62,000 nucleotides of DNA from Lingula anatina (lineage: Eukaryota > Brachiopoda > Lingulata > Lingulida > Lingulidae): NCBI RefSeq assembly GCF_001039355.2, contig NW_019775758.1, positions 4,738 through 66,737 of the forward strand, in the 5' to 3' direction. This document shows positions 1 to 12,651 of the stretch, piece by piece; within the stretch, counting starts at the first letter, position 1; every line of letters begins with the position of its first letter. The position numbers were made by a program, and so were the translations under genes. A model generated the notes under the pieces. That model was not told where the DNA came from. It ran no database searches and saw nothing but the letters and a program-made list of their open reading frames with translations.

Positions 1-924
1 ATATATATATATATAGTTACTGTGTCATTTAATATATATGTCAACAACGATATATTGATAACCTAATAGTAGAATACTTAATAATACTTAATAAATAATA
101 TGATCTAATACAGATAAAAACAAATATGTGTTTTACTTTCAAATATTGGCAGGGGAACATACGCAGATAGAAGATATCAGTCCAGGAAGAGAGGCTGCAG
201 CTTTTTCCATTTTTCATTAAATTTATCTATTGTCATGTTTCTCAGACTTATATTTCTCTCTGCGATGTAGGCCTGTCTCCATTCTATTTTAATATTTTCT
301 ATGTTCGGGGTAATGTTTTTCATTTAAAATTTATATATAATAAATTTTGTTATGATCAGCAAACTGTTGAGCGCATTGCATTTCGTCTATATTTGATCCG
401 CGGATCTGTTAGTCCGCGGATCATCTTTGGTTGCGAATACGGCCTGATTCAAGACGCACGTAATGATACAAACTTTATCTCTGCTGAAATCTCTTCCTGG
501 CCTCGTCGAAATCTGCTTAATTCCAACAATTCCGCGGATAATCAGAATTAAGCTACACTGTATGAACTCCGTGGAATTGTCACATACCAAGCACCATGAA
601 GAGAATCGCAGAGGAGAGACTGCACGTCAACTAATCTCTAATTATCTTTTATCGGGATTTAGAAGGAGATTTGTATGGGAACTTGGATGAGATTGAGACA
701 GTAATTGTTGTGTTTTCCCTGGGAAATAGTCCAACATGTGCTTCAATTACTCGAGGAATAAATAGCCACAACAACCTCATTAAATCATTGGTATTCATTG
801 TGTTATTATTGAAGATATGTTCATTATTTTCTTATTACGACTTCAGATTCACATAAACCATGTTCCATGTTCTTACTCTAGAAGATAGGTTAATTATTTC
901 AAATAGAAACTGGTGTATGAAAAG

Positions 925-971
<47 letters not shown>

Positions 972-3900
972 AAAGAAACAGCAGATACAAAGCTTCCAAA
1001 AACTGATCATGCCTATACATACACACTTGACATCTAATATGGGATATTTTTTCCTAATCATATTTCTTCAATTTTTTGCAGACTGGTAAATGAAAATAAG
1101 GATTAAAATCGTGTTTGAATAGCTTTTGATAACTTTTTTGATGTCATTGTGATATCAGTTCGTTAATTGAATTCGCCAGTGAAGCAAACGAAAATACATT
1201 GCCTTTTCTATGTCATACGACAACCATTGAAAGCGATATTTTGGATCTCCATATTTTCCAAATTATCGTCTTTAAAAGAGTTACACGCCCCACAAAGGAT
1301 CATCATGTCCGTGTATAGTCACAGCAATGGTGACTGTTGCGCAAGACCTCATCTTGCTGCTACCAGAGCTTTCAAGCGGCAGGGCATTCCTTAGGATATG
1401 TTTTTAAAGTTTAATCTGGAAAAAAATTCCAGGCAACGATCAAAACTTGTCCAATTCGGTTTAGATTTGTTGTAGGACATGCAGGCCGTTGATTCGGCAA
1501 GTAATAACCTATTGTCTGTGCGGTTCAAATATGGCGGTTTTAATGACCAAGGCAGCCGCTCATTCCCTTGGTTCTGTAATTTTTCTGCTATTGAAATTGT
1601 TCTTTGTGAACCGGCAATCTCATCGTGTAACGTAAAATTGTTCCTAAGGTACCCCCTATCAAATGACAGTCTAGTGGTCCCCAGATTATACCTTTATTTT
1701 ATCTGGTTAATGTTTTCATCGATGACTACCATTGGTGTTTTGGCACCAATGTGGTATTCACTCAAAATACTGACGCTGTCAATGACTCTAGTCACTTCAG
1801 AAGTGGAACACGTCTTGTCGTAGGCCTCGTCAGGATGTCTATAAACTCTGTTTTGAGCAGTTAAGCGGTACAGGTGAAATCTGACCTCAATGAAGAAAGT
1901 AGCGCGGTTTCAGTGTTCTACCCAGAAACGGTCATGGTCCCCAATTCATAAGAGAAACAGACGACGCTGTTTTGCTGTTTACAGTGGCTTCCTCAGAGGT
2001 CGTCTGGTATCCTAACCTGCTGAAACCAGTTTAGTGTTCGCTAAGAGCCTTGAAAATGCGTTTTGGTAACAATTTGTCCCTCTTTTTGAACGGACTGGGT
2101 TGTTTTGGTTTATTTGCAGCAGCATATCCTGAAGGACAGTGAGTCCTGTTCCCTGGTGGTAAGGTGTCGATACATTGGGCGTGGTCTCTGTGTAGGAAAA
2201 TCAGCCTGGGCATGACTTTATAAAACAGTGCAGACCATTCTGTTTGACACAATAATCTGTCTAGAAATGTTTGTTTTATCGCGCCATTCTAGCGCATATT
2301 AACACTTTTGTAAAACACTGCTTAACTTATTTTATGGACTGCAAAACCGACCATTTGCACGAAAAGTTTCAAATTCTTAGATGCAGTAGTTGACGACACA
2401 TGGGTACTTTTTTGACAGAACCATGCTTCGCGAAAGTCAAGCTTTGGCCAGCCCAAAGAAGCACTACCCAATTAAATCAATGCATATTAAACAATGCAGC
2501 AGTGCAACAGGCATGGTAGTCAGTTAATTGGTAGCGACACACCTGCCTTCACACTTCTCAAGTCAGATATCTTATATGAGAACCGAGTTTTTTGTAAAAA
2601 GAGCGCATTTTTACCTAGGCATACCTTTGAAACTAAAACATTCCATATTAAATGTCAAGTCTGTATATCTCCAAGTCATAAAAATGGCGCTTTCTCTCAG
2701 CAGAAAATGCATATAAACCCTGGAACGTATTACAGTAAGGTTGTTTGGACCCTTAAATTATCTAAACTGTAAACCAAATACACTGTAGTCGACTTTGACC
2801 ATACAAGCCAGTAGTAACTCAGATAAATGAAATGCTACGCCTGGTTTATAACAAGAAATGCGGCAACTGTTTCAGACAGAAGTATTCTTTTAGTTCTGAG
2901 AGCTACAACATATTTATCCTGCATCGAAAAAGGCCACAATTTTGGGTTTCGACGTATATTAGAGGAAGGTTCGATCGAATTTTTTCCTTAAAACAGTCTA
3001 TGATGTCCTAATCGTAAAATCATTAGGCCATTGTTCAATGCACAGAAAATATCAGAGAGGATTCAAATTGGATTCCGAATAAATGGTGCGAACAAAAAGA
3101 AATTTCCACGAAATTCACTTGGAATGTCGCCAGGAGTACTGGTGAATAAGTTTTCATCCTTAAAAAATATCACTTAAAAATCACTCATATTTCTAGCGAA
3201 TTAATTACAGCACAATTTTTTTTGAAGTTCTGCATGCCTTGTTAATGGCTATCTCAGAGGCTTCTCAATGATAGATCGATCACTGATCTCTCCTCCTTTC
3301 AAACCCTATCATCTCTGAATGATATCGTCATCTCATTGCTCATGGCATAAACCTTTCTTATTATCGCTAAGTCCAACTTCAATTACGTGATGTCTTGGTT
3401 GATAGAATATTGTATGTGGTGATGTAACAAGGTTTGGCAACAGAAAAGAGAACAGTTTTAACCCATTTGTTGCCTGTGAGATTACATCTAGGATCACAGT
3501 TATATGAATATAATCGGAATACAGCATCAAAGAACTTAACGCTAATATAATTTCCCTCACGTAATTTCCGTCGTGAATAGGCTTCAGTAATTGTTGAACA
3601 ATCAGATCCAGTAGAGGGAAATTGTCAAAAATCAATCTTCGTATCAGGAACAAGATGTTCGCAATGGCAATCGTTCACTGCAGTTAAGCAATGAACTACA
3701 CTGTCTTTTGCTGAAGGAGCTACCCCAACACACACAAACACACACACACACACACACACATTTGTCTCCTTGTTCCCAAAGCAACATTATACCGGGATCA
3801 CGATTTGCCCGTGTTTTCGATCGTGTTACAAAAGGCATTGCATTATATATCACATTGCTGATAGAAATTACACCCGGGATTCGCAGTCGCTTTGAACTTT

Positions 3901-4129
3901 TGGCGACTAAAGAAATTAAATATTTCTGACTAGAATTCATGTATACATCATCAAAGCATTTTATTCGGAAGCAAGCAATCGCTTTCAATTCTTGCGGTGG
4001 GTCACAATTAACTAAGACTTCTAAGGTCAAAGAACTTCCGATGGTATTCAGTCCACTTCTTTTCCTCTTTGCCTTTTTTTTTCAGAACAAAAATGTTTCT
4101 CCAAAGTTAAATAAAACATAAAGTTCTAT
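1..4129. other. AT-rich region, no gene recognised
   Basis: ORFs here are short and lack known domains. Simple repeats are (AT)n at 1-15, (AAAT)n at about 925-971 and (CA)n at 3728-3760. The longest frames (1479-1823 plus; 3333-3653 and 3644-4030 minus) show no motif that I recognise. Confidence 0.6.
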
Positions 4130-4297
4130 CAGTGTGGCAGGAATGGTTGTCCTGGAAATGGTAGTCCGGGTCGGATATGACAAGAACAGGTTGGGGCTAG
4201 TGGGAGTATTGGGGTTAGTATATGGGACGAATGTCACCTGTACAAAGAAATGGGAACGGTCTACGGTTCCTAGCGAACTTGCATTCCTGTCACACTG
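4130..4297. repeat. MITE-like element with CAGTGTGRCAGGAATG ends
   Basis: The left end (cagtgtggcaggaatg) and the right end (cattcctgtcacactg) are inverted copies. The interior is shared with 57866-58016, including 'agtatatgggacgaatgtca'. A similar single end (ggtgtgacaggaatg) lies near 23072. Confidence 0.65.
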
Positions 4298-4319
4298 GTT
4301 TCCTGTGCAGCCAAAAGCC

Positions 4320-4354
<35 letters not shown>

Positions 4355-5845
4355 GCTTAATGTCCTAAACATTTTTGACAAATCACTTCTTAACAACGAG
4401 AATGGCGTCATTTTAAAGGTTTTTCCAAGCAAACCACTGATCGCTTTCTCCTCGACATTTCTGGAATGAACATTGGCCCTGAAGCACGAATACACTGCTA
4501 ATAAGATGTAAGTACCGCCAGTTTTTGGGAAATGCCCTTCCTGCTTTATGTGTTAAGTGTTAATTATTTTTTACATGTAATAATTACACTGTATTAACTT
4601 CAAAGACAATCTTTAAAGTTCACTTCTTCATTCATTTACCCTATGTGTACTAATTCTCCGTCGAATTATGCTAACGGTTTAAATTCAAGATTTAATTTCC
4701 CTTTCAGATTCAAATTATTCATCGTGTGCTTTTTGCTCATTGGGCCATGGTTCAAACGGACCATTCTATTGCTCCTCTTGGTGCAAATTGTTTATGCCAA
4801 TTACCCGTAGTCATAACAAATGCTCGTTTTTTAGGTATACAGAGGCACCATTACCCTAGGTTCTCAGGGGTTAAACCAGAGATATTTTCTGACAGTCTTC
4901 CAAGTTATCTTTGTTGATCCATCTTCCATTTTTGACCGTCTTCTGACAGAAAAAAAATAGATACCCGTCAATGTAAACTTGAATATCTGACCGTCTTCGG
5001 GAAGACCCAGATGACAGCCTCAATCCGTCCCTGGTTCCAGATGTCGGTATTGCCAGTTCAATCTTTATTTCATATATAACCCACATCAACACTGTAAAGC
5101 TAACACATGGAAAGGTATAGTTAGCAAGCTAGCTTTATAGTGCCCTGACCCTCAGGGTTAGGTACCATATAGCCAACTATTCATTTGACATATGGTAAGA
5201 TATGTGAAATAGTGGTAGTTGATTAGTAGAATGATGAATATAACTTCGTTATGAGTTATACATACTTACAGATGTTATGAGTACCGTGGCGACCCATGCG
5301 CTTTATTGGGTTTTAACGGTGAAATGCGAGTATTTGCTCTCGGTACATGTATGTATGTCAAATAATACACTGTCACCTCTCTCGCTGACTCTACAGCTGT
5401 TCTGGTAAACATCGTGCTAGTAAGTGTTTTTTTTCCTCAAACAGCATTGTTTCAATGAATAAAATAGTCTGTTTTATTCATTCAAAAGCGGTATAGCCTG
5501 CAGTGTCTTCTATTTTGTTTCGTCTGTCAATAATTAAGACGGGTATCAAACTTAATATGGAGAGAGGTTATGTATCTCAACAGTACCGACAAAACCCAAA
5601 TGGATTATTGAGAACTATAAAATTACGTGACACGTTACTGGGAAAATAACTTTGATGACACAAAACATTGTAACCAGAAAATGCAAATGCTTTAGTTGAG
5701 ATAAAAATGTTAAATATCTCCTATAACATTGCATAAACACAAATGGATACTGTTTGCCGAAATGGGTCGTACTTGATGCCAGCATTCAAATATGGATCTC
5801 TGAACCATACAGTTTCTTGGACAAGCTTGACATATGGAATGACAA

Positions 5846-5933
<88 letters not shown>

Positions 5934-6214
5934 AGCAGTCCCACAAGCATGTATTTCTTAGATTGTCTGTCCTGATATCTGGGACTATTGGCTAAAAAGC
6001 TCAATGTTTCTACTAGTCCTGATGGTTTATGTGACCCTTTGCTAGCAAAATTCATGTTCCTCAAACATGTAAATTGATGTTATACTATAGAAGATTAGCC
6101 TATATAGCAGGCTCCCTCTCACCGATGAATGATTGAGTACAGGGTATAAACTGAGATAGTTGATACGATGAAATTTTACGGTACCGTATTATGTATTTCA
6201 GTGGGTCATAGAAC
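4298..6214. other. No gene recognised; homopolymer and microsatellites
   Basis: Holds poly-A (4322-4353) and a 70-bp (TA)n tract followed by poly-T (5851-5931). Nothing else is recognised. Confidence 0.55.
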
Positions 6215-6415
6215 CCAGGGACGGATCCAGGGTTACTTGAAGGGGGTCCGCGGATGCGAAGCTGACCCCCCCCCCACCTCTGGCGTACTTTAGAGGGCGA
6301 ACGGTGCCATTTGGTACGGTTTAGAACTGTGATCCAGCTAGTCAAAATCCTAACATCAAGAAATCGAGAGGGGGGCGTCTGGACCCCCCTGATTCCCCTC
6401 TAAATCCACCACTGG
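6215..6415. repeat. MITE-like element with CCAGTGGCGGATCCAG-type ends, copy 1
   Basis: Ends read ccagggacggatccag and, at the right, ctaaatccaccactgg (inverted). The interior includes 'gggtccgcggatgcgaag' and 'gtgccatttggtacggttta', which recur at 14123-14385 and 57184-57388. Confidence 0.7.
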
Positions 6416-6861
6416 CATCCATGACATTGCTGTGATTATTGATCGTTAACGTGCAGCCCCGACTTCCGCTAGACAACTCGGTTCTCACAGGAACTGATCA
6501 TTTATTAATTAGTTTATCAATTCAGTAAAATAAACCAAATCCTACAGGGTTACTACTTAATATGGAATATTATTTTTTGGCGGGTAAATTTTCTACAAAA
6601 TATTCATTTTCTCTCTAACTACTTTAAATCCAAAACTGAGGTGTCACTCCATGTGTAGCCAGGTGTGTTACCTAATTACCATACAACTGTCGAAACAGTT
6701 GATGCACGCAGTTGCAGTTCTGTGGTCAGAAATGTGAGGGGTGGTCTTTTCGGCAATTTCTGCCCTTGTATAAAAACGCATGGGTTGGCCAATCTTTGGA
6801 GTGTATTTAGAGAAGCAACAAAGATATCGCTCTGAAACTTGACAGGTACCTTGAAGAAGAT

Positions 6862-7210
6862 ATGGTTCGACAGCTAAGCAACGCAGCTTACTATGGGATT
6901 CTTGCTCTCGGAGAAAATGGCCAGATACTGACAGCCATTGCCAGGCAATGCAACATTTATCAGGAACCGTTAGTAAAGTCCTCCAAAGAAAAGCTACAAA
7001 AGGGGCACGACTACAATACTTCGACCAGGGTGTCCGCGTATCACACCAAGAAGACATGATCGCCTTCTCCTCAGAGTGCGCCGTGCTGGTCGTACAAAGA
7101 CAACCAGTGTCCTCAGAAAAGAGGGGCAGAAGGTCATTCAAACGCCCATTTCAAGATCCCTCGTGAACAAGAGATCACTGCAAGCCGGTTATTTTGCACG
7201 AAGGCCAGTA
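6862..7210 (+). pseudogene. Tc1 transposase, N-terminal DNA-binding part (broken)
   Basis: Starts at ATG 6862 (MVRQLSNAAYYGILALGENG, a helix-turn-helix-like start, then ILTAIARQCN). After a frameshift and stops it continues in another frame as RPGCPRITPRRHDRLLLRVR and SLQAGYFARRPV, the second DNA-binding helix region of Tc1 transposases. It is cut by the nested element right after the 'RRPV' codons. Confidence 0.75.
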
Positions 7211-9774
7211 TAGTCTGGATGACTGGTGCTATATTTTGGCCAAATTGCTCAAAATGTGGAAAAAGCATGAAACTTGGCACAAATGTTCTTTGGTCTATGC
7301 TGATCATTTTCAAGGGCAGTGCCCAAAATTTCAAAGCGTTGCTTAGCAACTGTTGCTATGGAGGTGAATTTCCTTAGTAACAAGCTAATTAGACCTTTCT
7401 TGTCCAGTTTAAATGGTTTAGAAATGCTAATAACTATGTTTCAGGGCATCAGAACTATCACTAGACTATTTTAAGGCAATTAAAACCCAAATTAACCTTA
7501 GCCACGATTGCTAGGCAGCATATTACCCTAGCAACAAGCATTTAAAGTTGCGTTAGTCTATTAAGTAAGGCAGATCTATAATACTAGCTAAGAACTACAC
7601 TTTTGAGCAAGATGTTCATACTTTTAATCCAGTAAGTTGAAACGATTGTGTGTTTACACACATCCGATCAAATACATTGCCAGTGCAGATACTTAAGGCA
7701 GTTAGTAACCAGTCATTTCCATGCTTTTATCACCTGACAACTCTTTATAAAACTTTGCAATAGTTAAGACGTTAAATTCTCCCTTGTATGTGCAATATAC
7801 AGTGCATTTTGCCCTTGCACATTGTCAGCCTCTACATCTGCACCTATACATGCACACTGGAACAACTCTGGGCAGGTCAATAGCTTCTGGGAAATGTGTC
7901 CACAAGGGTCCACTGTTCCGCACAAGTCCAACCAGAGTGAGCACATGGTATCTGATGACATGGCACCGTAGTGCTGATTCAGATATGTTCATCTTGCAAG
8001 AATATTCTTATATTAATGTAGAGCAGCCTTGGTGGAAGTAAGATATGGCATCTAACGGCCTTTGGGTGTGAAAAGATACTTTTGAACTTCATTGATTAAC
8101 AAAAATAATTAAAATAGAACCATGCAGGTGTATTAAAGTTACTTGGTAGAGAATAGAAACTGACAAAATACAATGTGAAAAAACTTCTTATTGAACAAAA
8201 TGAAAAACATCTTGGAAATCTGGTCTCTGAGAAACCTTTCAATAATAGGAAAGTCAACAGTGGTTAAACCTTTAGTATTTCTCATCTTACATAGTGCATG
8301 TGTAAACTCTCCTACCAGCCCCCCCTCCCTCAATACTTAAAAATATGCATATCATATTTAACCAGGAATGGAAAAAGATACAAAATAAAATGAGCAAGGA
8401 TGGCGTCTGATTACAAAAATGGACGGCAAAAGGTACCGCAAATAAAAAATTTACCAAGGCCCTAAACTTTACATGGCTTAAAAGACTTCTTTATGAAGAA
8501 AATAAGAGTAAGTGGAGAGCGTTTTTCTCGGCGAAATGTCAGGAATCGATAGTAACAAAAGGTGGATTGAAAATACTAAAAGCAACTTCTTATCCCTTTT
8601 GGCAAAGATTTTTGGTTCTTTGAGTGAAATTCAGGAAAATTTCAATTTAACCCCAGATGAAATCTTATCACAACCATTATGTCAAAACTCAAAAATTGAA
8701 AGAAATTAAAAAACTATTTTCCATAAAAGATGGTGTAAAAATGTTTTGTTTTTGTTTCTTTACATCAATGATATTATAAATGACATTTGAAATCCCCTCT
8801 GTCTAGAGGAACTCAACAAAAAATCAACCTTAACACTAACTATCTGGGCTAATTCAGCATCCTAAAGAGGTTACCATATTAATGGCTATCTCTTTCCATG
8901 GAAGGAAATTACTCATAGCATTCCAAGAAATAATGGACTCAATTAAACAAGTTACCAAACCATCCAGATATTTTTTAGCAAAAATCCTCCAAAGCCATAT
9001 AATGTCACCAGATAAAGGTGTAGGTAAATGGCAGACAAAAAACTTGAGTACTGATAATTGGGAACTAACATTTAAGAAACAGATCACAAGAAAATGAAGT
9101 TGCTCCAATTCAGAATAAATCATAGAATATTCAATACTTATGCTTATCTTATGAATTTGAGAATTTTGCAATACTGCTAGGGAAAATATTCTGTTCGTTT
9201 TTCCGGATTGTCCACATGTAAAAAATATTTGGATGTGTATCATTTGCCCCGCTAAAGATAATTTAGGTGTGGTCATTGATAGATCTCCGGAGAATTTTGT
9301 ATTTGGGTTTGTGCAAGCATACACTATTTATGTACCTATCTTAATAATTAAGAAATATGTTAGTATATGTAGAATGGGAACAGAAAGATGGGAAGGAACT
9401 GGAGGGTATCTATATATATTATTAAATATATATTATAAAATATATAATGTGAAATACTTGTTGCTAGGGTAATATGCTGCCTAGCAACTGTTGCAATGGT
9501 TTACTTGGGTTTTTAATCTCTTAAAATAGTATAGTGATAGTTCTGATGGTTTGAAACATTATTAAAAGCCTTTTTAAATCATTTAAACTGAACAAGAAAG
9601 GTCCAATTAGCTTGTTACTAAGGTAAATCACTTCCTTAGCAACGGTTGCTTAGCAACGCTTTGAAATTTTGGGCACTGCCCTTGAAAATGATCAGCATAG
9701 TACAAAGAACATTTGTGCCAAGTTTCATGCTTTTTCCACCTTTTGAGCAATTTTTGCACCAGTCATCTAGACTA
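7211..9774. mobile_element. Nested DNA element with long terminal inverted repeats
   Basis: The left end (tagtctggatgactggtgc, from 7211) and the right end (gcaccagtcatctagacta, to 9774) are inverted copies. The similarity extends about 315-330 bp inward (7211-~7540 and ~9459-9774). GTA directly flanks both ends (7208-7210 and 9775-9777), so the target duplication is 3 bp. No transposase is seen inside, so it was probably moved by one elsewhere. Confidence 0.8.
8341..9455 (+). mobile_element. Degraded LINE fragment (C-terminal reverse-transcriptase ORF and 3' tail)
   Basis: Plus-strand frames give pieces typical of the C-terminal region of non-LTR retrotransposon polyproteins: FTWLKRLLYEENKSKWRAFF, GVGKWQTKNLSTDNWELTFK, then FPDCPHVKNIW, NFVFGFVQAY, LIIKKYVSICRM. 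The HxxxCP-type zinc region is only partly kept. It ends in an AT-rich simple tail near 9408-9455. It is full of frameshifts and lies inside the inverted-repeat element. Confidence 0.6.
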
Positions 9775-10449
9775 GTAGGGAAACCACTGTTAACAGCAGG
9801 TCATACACAGCGACGTCTGCAAAAGGCTGGGGACCACGTGCCTTTGCAGCCAAAACATTGGAATCACGTCGTTTTCAGTAATGAGGCCAGATATGGAGTT
9901 TTTAGGGTTGGTGGTCGAATCCGTGTCCGCCGACGTGTACGAGAGGCATAAAAGGATGATTGTGTACTGGCTAGGGTGCAAGCAGGGGGTGTTAACGTCT
10001 CTGTTTGAAGAGCATTTTATACCGGTGCCCAGAACCAGTTGGTTTTTCTAGGAGGCAACCTCAACCAGGGTTCCTACAGAGACATTCTACAGCAAACAAT
10101 GCTTTGATTTGTAAGAGTCACCTTCAGGAACAACTTTGTGTACCAAGACGACTGCGCAACCCCACATCGAGCTCGCAGAATCACTGTTTTTCTTCGAAAC
10201 CAATGGGTTCAGCAACTGCCCTGGCCTGCAAACTCCTCAGATATGAACCCAATTGAAAGTCTGTGGGCGGAAGTAACTCACAGAATTAATAGCTATGGTC
10301 ATCGGCCGGTAAATAGTGATGAACTGCGACAGGCAAATATCACTGCGTGGAATGATATCCCCATCCAAACTCTAAAAAACTTTTCACAAGGTATGTCATG
10401 TAGGATGAGGGCGCTGCAAGCGGCTGCTGGAGGTCATACCTGCTATTGA
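9775..10449 (+). pseudogene. Tc1 transposase, catalytic part (broken)
   Basis: Resumes in the same frame with GKPLLTAGHTQRRL, then HWNHVVFSNEARYGVFRVGG, where the first catalytic Asp (usual FSDES) is Asn. A stop interrupts the next block (GGVNVSV, stop, RAFYTGAQNQLVFLGGNL). The last part is open (10138-10449): VYQDDCATPHRARR with the second Asp, PANSSDMNPIESLWAEV with the catalytic Glu, and a normal C-terminus ending near TCY. It cannot be active. Confidence 0.85.
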
Positions 10450-10790
10450 TGACTTTTCATGATTTACTGTAATGAGTTCTTTGACTGTGTAACATATCAC
10501 TGTCGGGAGGCTATCATTTTCTTTAATATCTTAGCTTAAAATTAATACTGACATCAAACTGTTGATATTGTTTTCTGGGGGTGTTCTTTTCTTTTGAATG
10601 ACATCTTATGTCAGATTTGATATTATTGACCAAAATATCTAACAATAGAAGACTGGATATTTTAATCACTCAATGGCATACGTTTTTGATGAATCAAGCC
10701 AAATTTTTTAAAATCAGCCCTCAAAAATAACAATTATAAAAAATATCCCATATTAAGTGGTAACCCTGTAAGTTCACAGATTATACTTAA

Positions 10791-11144
10791 AGGGATAATA
10801 ACTCTTCGTATGAGATCTATATTTCACAATAAAAAACATTGTGAACAACTGATAGAAATATAATATATTCTGTTGTACAAGAAAAACGACAGTTATACCT
10901 ATTATTCTGATATCTTAGCTTGTCTTCAGACCACGTGACCTCCATTGATGGCTATACTCTGTTATAATCTCTTAAAAGAATTTAACAAAAAAAACCAAAC
11001 TTTTTAGCAAAAAAAAAACAAAAAAAAAAACAGGGACTAACTTTGAATGTAAAAATGGATTCATTAATCATTGGTAAGTATGGGAAAATTGTTGTTTACT
11101 CCAGGAAAATTCATTTTTGGCCAAAATGAAGAGTTATTATCCCT
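10791..11144. repeat. TTAA-flanked inverted-repeat element, copy 1
   Basis: Bounded by TTAA (10787-10790 and 11145-11148) with ends AGGGATAATAACTCTTC and its complement. A related copy in opposite orientation is at 23309-23645. A TTAA target is typical of piggyBac-type elements. It sits 16 bp from the right end of the Tc1 element. Confidence 0.7.
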
Positions 11145-11148
11145 TTAA

Positions 11149-12346
11149 TATTGCAATATAACAAATTCTGAAATTTCGGACTGGGCAAAGCTTTTTTTAG
11201 GTGGGGATATATTTATGAGAGAACAAAGAATACACAGTATAAAATCTTCCGTGGCTGCTTTTCCACCCTGGTATACTTTTTGTTTAATATGTATTTCTGA
11301 AAAAAGCTTTTAGTATTGACAGATGTCTGGTTTTCAGTTGCGGTTTCTTTTCCTTTCTTTTTTTCAACCTTTTGCCTCAAACATTACGGATTGTATAAAC
11401 AGCATGAGAAACTGCACTGTCATTGATCTATCGGATAAAAAATAGTCACGGTATTATTTAACCTTGGACATTGTATTTTCAATCAATAATCGGATCAATC
11501 ACACGTGTACAAATAGACATTTCAATTAGCTTGCCTTATAATACATTATATTCTAGCAACAAGCATTCTTTTAATGCCAAATTGGTCCCTTTACACGTAT
11601 CCCTCGGAAAAACTGAGTTGACTTGGGCAAGCTTAATGTTAAGACGACCAAGAGGTATAAGAGTGAGAGTCATATATTCAAGGACCTTGATAATATCCTG
11701 GTTCATACCGTACGAGCTAAACAGAACCTGGACGCCTAAAAACCACTCAAATTTGTGCACAGTTAAGCCTTTGCCTTTTGAAAGATCAGTTTATTCTTGA
11801 GGATTATAATATCTTGCCTCTCAAGGTCACCCCAGCCCCCCCCCCCCCCCCCCCCCCCATTAGACCCTCCATGCTGATACAAGGGTTCAGTGATTAAACC
11901 GAATGGATAAATATTCCTGTTCGATATATTGATATATTGTGACTGATTACAGGCACGAGGTCAGTGCATGGAGAAAGTGTCATTGACTTTAAAATAAACA
12001 GTGACGCAATGCACTTTATATTGAAGGTGGCAGACCGCGAGGAATCAATACATGAACCGAGTCAATCAATGGGGTCATGACCGGACTTCCTTTATTACCG
12101 CAATGTCTTAAATAAGTGTTCTGTTTCGTAAATCTGGTTATATAACTAGCATTTGTGCATCAATTCTGCGTTATGGTAAAAACAAAATCAATTTGGATTA
12201 GATCTGTCAAATTGAATTTCATCGGAAACCGATATTTGTCTCAAGTCAGACTGCAATTTCATTTGTGGCGAAACGGAAATGTAACGCGTAGTGGACATAA
12301 AGCTGGATGTGTGCGTAAAACGAAAACTCAGATGAAAAGAGTTAAG
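11149..12346. other. No gene recognised
   Basis: AT-rich unique-looking sequence with a poly-C run (about 11836-11858). The longest frames (11471-11800 plus, 12155-12418 plus) lack known motifs; the latter overlaps the MITE at 12347. Confidence 0.5.
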
Positions 12347-12553
12347 CCCCCTTTACACCGGACGGCGACCTTTCTGCGTCCAGCAGTACGGCCCCATTTG
12401 AGAGTTAAAAAATTATAATGCTTTACGGCCGACAACTGGCAGATCATTGAGCATTCATTCTGATACAAAATCGATGCTTGTGCCTCTTAATTAAGACCAC
12501 AGCTATGCCAAATTTCATGGTCGCAGAAAGGACGCCGTCCAGTGTAAAGGAGG
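12347..12553. repeat. MITE-like element with CTTTACACYGGACGGCG ends
   Basis: The left end ccccctttacaccggacgg and the right end ccgtccagtgtaaaggagg are inverted copies about 205 bp apart. No coding potential. Confidence 0.65.
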
Positions 12554-12615
12554 TATAAGAAAGTTGATAAATAGACAAATTATCAAGTGTATCCTGCCCA
12601 TCGAAATGAAAGTTG

Positions 12616-12651
<36 letters not shown>

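Larger units (their letters stand above)
6546..10768 (+). mobile_element. Full-length Tc1/mariner-type transposon, inactivated and split by a nested insertion
   Basis: Ends are inverted repeats: left CAGGGTTACTACTTAATATG at 6546, right its near-complement ending at 10768 (tattaagtggtaaccctg). Both are flanked by TA (6544-6545 and 10769-10770), the Tc1/mariner target duplication. The interior encodes a degraded transposase (6862-7210 and 9775-10449). Removing the 2,564-bp inner insertion and its 3-bp duplication leaves about 1,656 bp, the normal size for a Tc1 element. Confidence 0.85.

Noticed and set aside
1479-1823. 114-residue plus-strand ORF
   Set aside because: No domain, signal peptide or splice context recognised; could be chance in AT-rich DNA. 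A partly protein-like minus frame here also contains stops.
6668-7141. 157-residue minus-strand ORF
   Set aside because: Opposite strand of the Tc1 transposase N-terminal region; the plus strand carries the recognisable motifs.
8854-9324. 156-residue minus-strand ORF
   Set aside because: The plus strand of the same region gives recognisable LINE C-terminal pieces, so this is a shadow.
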